Assembly: GCA_003254905.1 (NCBI GenBank)
Contig: QANU01003176.1
Coordinates: 979,564 to 1,043,563 of the forward strand
Direction: 5' to 3'
From: Nissolia schottii
Taxonomy: Eukaryota > Streptophyta > Magnoliopsida > Fabales > Fabaceae
Length of the DNA stretch: 64,000 nt
The notes under the pieces are model-generated. The model was given only the letters and a program-made list of their open reading frames with translations, searched no databases and had not been told where the DNA came from. The position numbers and the translations under genes were made by a program. Position 1 is the first letter of the stretch. Each line of letters opens with the position of its first letter. Shown in pieces: positions 61,246-64,000 of this stretch.

Positions 61246-61659
61246 GAGTTTTTCACTGTAATACTCCTGTTATCAAAACATTTTACAAGATTATACATGA
61301 TTCAGACAGCGTCACAGGCGAGTCAGCGTGACAGATCCACGTATGACTCGCCAAACCGTTTGGTGACTTTGTTTAGAACACACCAATGCATTTGGCGATT
61401 TTGACAAGAAGTCGTCAAGTGCTGACAATGTGATATAGAATTCGCCAACTTGTTTGGCATTTTTAATGGTAAATTGCTAATAGATTTGGCAATTTTGGTC
61501 CAACCGCATCACCCCTTGTTATTTTTGTAACTGCATATGATTTACGTAGATCTACTCCTTCTTAAATTGATTTTTTTAATAAAAAAAAACAACATGTGTA
61601 TCTTCTAAAAATCTTGAGAATCTGAAATGTGAGTAACAACTAACTCATTCAAGATTAAA

Positions 61660-62260
61660 AATAATCTTTAAAAATTAAAAATAATTATTTTTAACAGCTA
61701 TTTAATGATTATTTTTAACCAGTTATTTAATGATTATTTTTAACCATCTCTTTAAAAATTATGTTTAACCAACTCTTTAAAGATTATTTTTAATCTTTAA
61801 TGATTATTTTTAACCATTTCTTTAAAAATCTTTAAAGAACAGATTAAAAATAATCTTTAAAGAGTTGGTTAAAAATAATCTCTAAAGATTAAAAATTATT
61901 TTTAAACTTTAAAGATTATTTTTAATCTTTAAAAATTAATTTTAACCACCTCTTTAAATATTATTTTTAACCAGTTTAAAGATTATTTTTAACCAAATCT
62001 TTAAAGACTATTTTTAATCATTAAAGAGCGAGTTAAAAATAACCTTTAAAGAGTTAAAAAAGATCTTTAAAGAGATGGTTAAAAATAATCATTAAAGATT
62101 AAAAATAATTTTTAAAGAGCTGGTTAAAAATAATTTTGAAGAGTTGGATAAAAATAATTTTAGAGATTAAAAATAATCTTTAAAGATTAAAAATAATTTT
62201 TAAAGAACTAGTTGTTGGTTAAAAATAATTATTTTTAATCTTTAATAAATTAATTGTTAC
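61660..62260. repeat. Central array of palindromic AT-rich units
   Basis: Dozens of copies of TTTAAAGATTATTTTTAA(CC) on one or other strand, with TAAAAATAATCTTTAAAGA as its complement. The orientation switches repeatedly: CC-ended units dominate to about 61830 and again at 61940-62010, and GG-containing complements dominate from about 62020. Confidence 0.85.
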
Positions 62261-62511
62261 TTGTTTAATTTTAGATTTTCGAGATTTTGAAGAGACATGC
62301 ATGTTGTCTTTTAAAAAAAAATCAATTTTTGGAGATATGCATTTTTTTTTAAAAACAGTTTTTGAAGAAGTGGATCCTCGTGGATGAGATGGAGTTACAA
62401 AAGCAACAAGTTAGTGAGGTGATGCGGTGAATGGGGTTAGACCCAAAATCGCCAATCCGATTGGCGATTTACCTTTAAAAACGCCAAACGAATTGGCGAA
62501 TTCTATATGAA

Positions 62512-62759
62512 GTTGCCAGACACATTTGCGACTTCTTAGCAAAATCGTTAAACGCGTTGATGTGTTTTAGGCAAATTCGTCAAACGGTTTGGTGAGTCTT
62601 ATGTGACCCTGCCATGCGGACATGGTCGCCATGTTGGTGCCAGACACGTCTGCGACTTCTTGTCAAAATTGTCAAACGCATTCGTGTGTTCTAGGCAAAT
62701 TCGTCAAACGGTTTGGCGAGTCTTACTTGGCCCTGTCATGTGGACATGGTTTGCCATGA
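62512..62759. repeat. 124-bp tandem duplication in the right TIR of the foldback element
   Basis: Two adjacent copies start at 62512 and 62636. Both contain GCGACTTCTT, AGGCAAATTCGTCAAACGGT, TTGG(T/C)GAGTCTTA and GCCAT(G)-rich tails. They are diverged by scattered substitutions. The left TIR appears to have a single copy. Confidence 0.8.
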
Positions 62760-63071
62760 TGTGCAAATAGGTGTAGTGCTGTAAAATGTTTTAAAATAGT
62801 GATATTTTAATAATAAAAATATTACAGTAAAAATGTCCCTGAAACCTCTCAACTACCATAACTTTAGATTGGTCAATATTACTCGTATATGAAGTTTAAC
62901 ATTTGCTAATTTTTTACAATTTTACGTAAAAGGTTTAACATCGTTTGCAACGTCAAAAGAAAAAGTTTTGATATCGTTTGCAAGGGAAGTATAGATGAGC
63001 AGAGGAGACAAAATATAACTGACTAATAAAGATCTTGAATATAACATATGTTTGTATTTTTAAAATTAAAT

Positions 63072-63361
63072 CGATTAGATTTTTATTATTTTCCTATCTA
63101 TAGAACATTAATGATTATCTCAGTGTAATGAAATAAAATTGTATTTTTGTACACTACACACAAAGTGCAATTCTAACTTGTAGCATGGAATCAATCTATT
63201 CTATATTATGCTAAACCCGATTAGATTTTTATTATTCTCCTATCTATAGAACATTAATCATTATCTCAGTGTAATGAAATAAAATTGTATTTTTGTACAC
63301 CATACACAAAGTGCAATTCTAACTTGTAGCATGGAATCAGTCTATTCTATATTATGCTTAA
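63072..63361. repeat. Tandem duplication of a 146-bp unit
   Basis: Copies 63072-63217 and 63218-63361 share CGATTAGATTTTTATTATT, CCTATCTATAGAACATTAAT, TATCTCAGTGTAATGAAATA and AGTGCAATTCTAACTTGTAG, with only a handful of substitutions. Recent, non-coding. Confidence 0.92.
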
Positions 63362-63819
63362 GGCCAGTTTCATTAGTCTCTATATACAAAAAGAAATGTC
63401 ATACGGATCTCGTAGATTAGTTTCTAATCGTGCCTGTAAACCCTAAAATCATTTTCTTTGATAAGCTCATATTTACTACCAAGCCGCCAAAACATCACAA
63501 TGCACGGTAAGGTAAACCCTAAAATCTAAAGCACAAAATCTTTTTCATATTGACCTTATCAATGCTCGAATATTGTTTGTTCTGACGCTGTTCAACAAAA
63601 ACAAAAAAAGAAAGAAAGAAAAAAGTTCTTGTTTATGATGTTTTTGGTCCAACCATTGATATTATATTGATAACCATTTTACACTGATGTAGTGCACTAG
63701 TTGTCCAAAGCACCGAAAAATAAGTCCACTAGTGTCTTTTCCTTTGGTCAAAGGGCGAAAAGCTACAAAATGAAATGAACAATAATGAGGGCGGCTACGT
63801 ATACATTCCAAATTCATAT

Positions 63820-64000
63820 ACCATATATATACTTGTATTAATATACGGCAGGTCTCACATAATAACTACCAACTCCACTCACACTCTCACTCACTCGTGC
63901 GTCACATACACGCGTAACCTTCCAGCTTCCACTTTCTTGTCTCGAAAATAAGGATTAAAAACACAAACCGTTTTGTTTTTTCTCTTCACTCTCGTCACTC
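63820..64000 (+). promoter_or_regulatory. Possible promoter and 5' leader of a gene beyond the right edge
   Basis: A TATA-like CATATATATACTTG at about 63822-63835 is followed by a pyrimidine-rich, CACTC/CTTTC-containing stretch that looks like a plant leader. No ATG-initiated coding block is visible before the window ends. Confidence 0.25.

Larger units (their letters stand above)
61248..62835. mobile_element. Foldback-type non-autonomous MULE, about 1.6 kb
   Basis: The ends are inverted: left GTTTTTCACTGTAATA, right reverse complement ACATTTTTACTGTAATA, followed by matching blocks (AAAACATTTTACA, GACTCGCCAAACCGTTTG-type words, and an A-rich block with AACATG(T/C)(G/A)T). The terminal TTTTACTGTAATA resembles TTTTTACTATAATG of the large MULE. 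Almost the whole element is one long inverted repeat around a central palindromic array. There is no coding capacity. A 9-bp target duplication is not evident. Confidence 0.72.

Noticed and set aside
1-64000. CRISPR arrays, bacterial operons, phage or plasmid features
   Set aside because: The window is plant nuclear DNA; the repeats seen are microsatellites, transposons and minisatellites.

Overview
The window is nuclear DNA of a dicot plant, most likely a legume (modest confidence). The genes are intron-rich with GT-AG junctions, the proteins are plant-type, the intergenic DNA is AT-rich, and plant transposons are common. I see no bacterial operons, CRISPR arrays, rRNA or tRNA genes. I rebuilt exons by hand: each junction was chosen so that the reading frame is kept and the protein matches its family as I remember it.

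Genes from left to right: (1) the 5' part of BTAF1/MOT1, a TATA-binding-protein remodeller, minus strand 270-4253, running off the left edge; (2) an SGR2-type DDHD phospholipase A1, plus strand 11461-23236, 21 exons, 919 aa; (3) an unnamed, probably plastid membrane protein ending in a C4 zinc ribbon, minus 24555-26328; (4, 5) a tandem pair of ceQORH-type quinone oxidoreductases, plus 38585-40347 and 40876-43164; (6) a GNAT N-acetyltransferase, minus 43717-45226; (7) the MICOS subunit MIC10, minus 46306-48084; (8, 9) two patellins (SEC14-GOLD proteins) tail to tail, plus 50253-51989 and minus 55239-57226, with a 493-base assembly gap between them.

Mobile DNA is the most distinctive content. 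A Pack-MULE (9393-10915) carries three exon-like pieces of a plastid biotin carboxyl carrier protein gene and lies about 0.55 kb upstream of SGR2. A large Mutator-like element (26611-38300) holds a broken mudrA-type transposase, an inverted duplication of that gene's 3' end, a nested LTR-like block of about 3.8 kb, a plant-mobile-domain gene remnant and about 1.3 kb of degenerate telomere-like repeat. Its right end is about 285 bp from the first oxidoreductase start codon. A smaller foldback element (61248-62835) shares its terminal sequence and its subterminal palindromes. Smaller insertions include a solo LTR and a SINE in BTAF1 introns, a MITE and an LTR-like insertion in SGR2 introns, and a MITE in an intron of the second oxidoreductase.

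The genes look like unrelated housekeeping and trafficking genes and do not form a pathway. The strongest candidate for an unusual system is the inverted duplication of the transposase 3' end (29742-30845). Its layout resembles the maize Mu killer locus, which makes hairpin RNA that silences MuDR.
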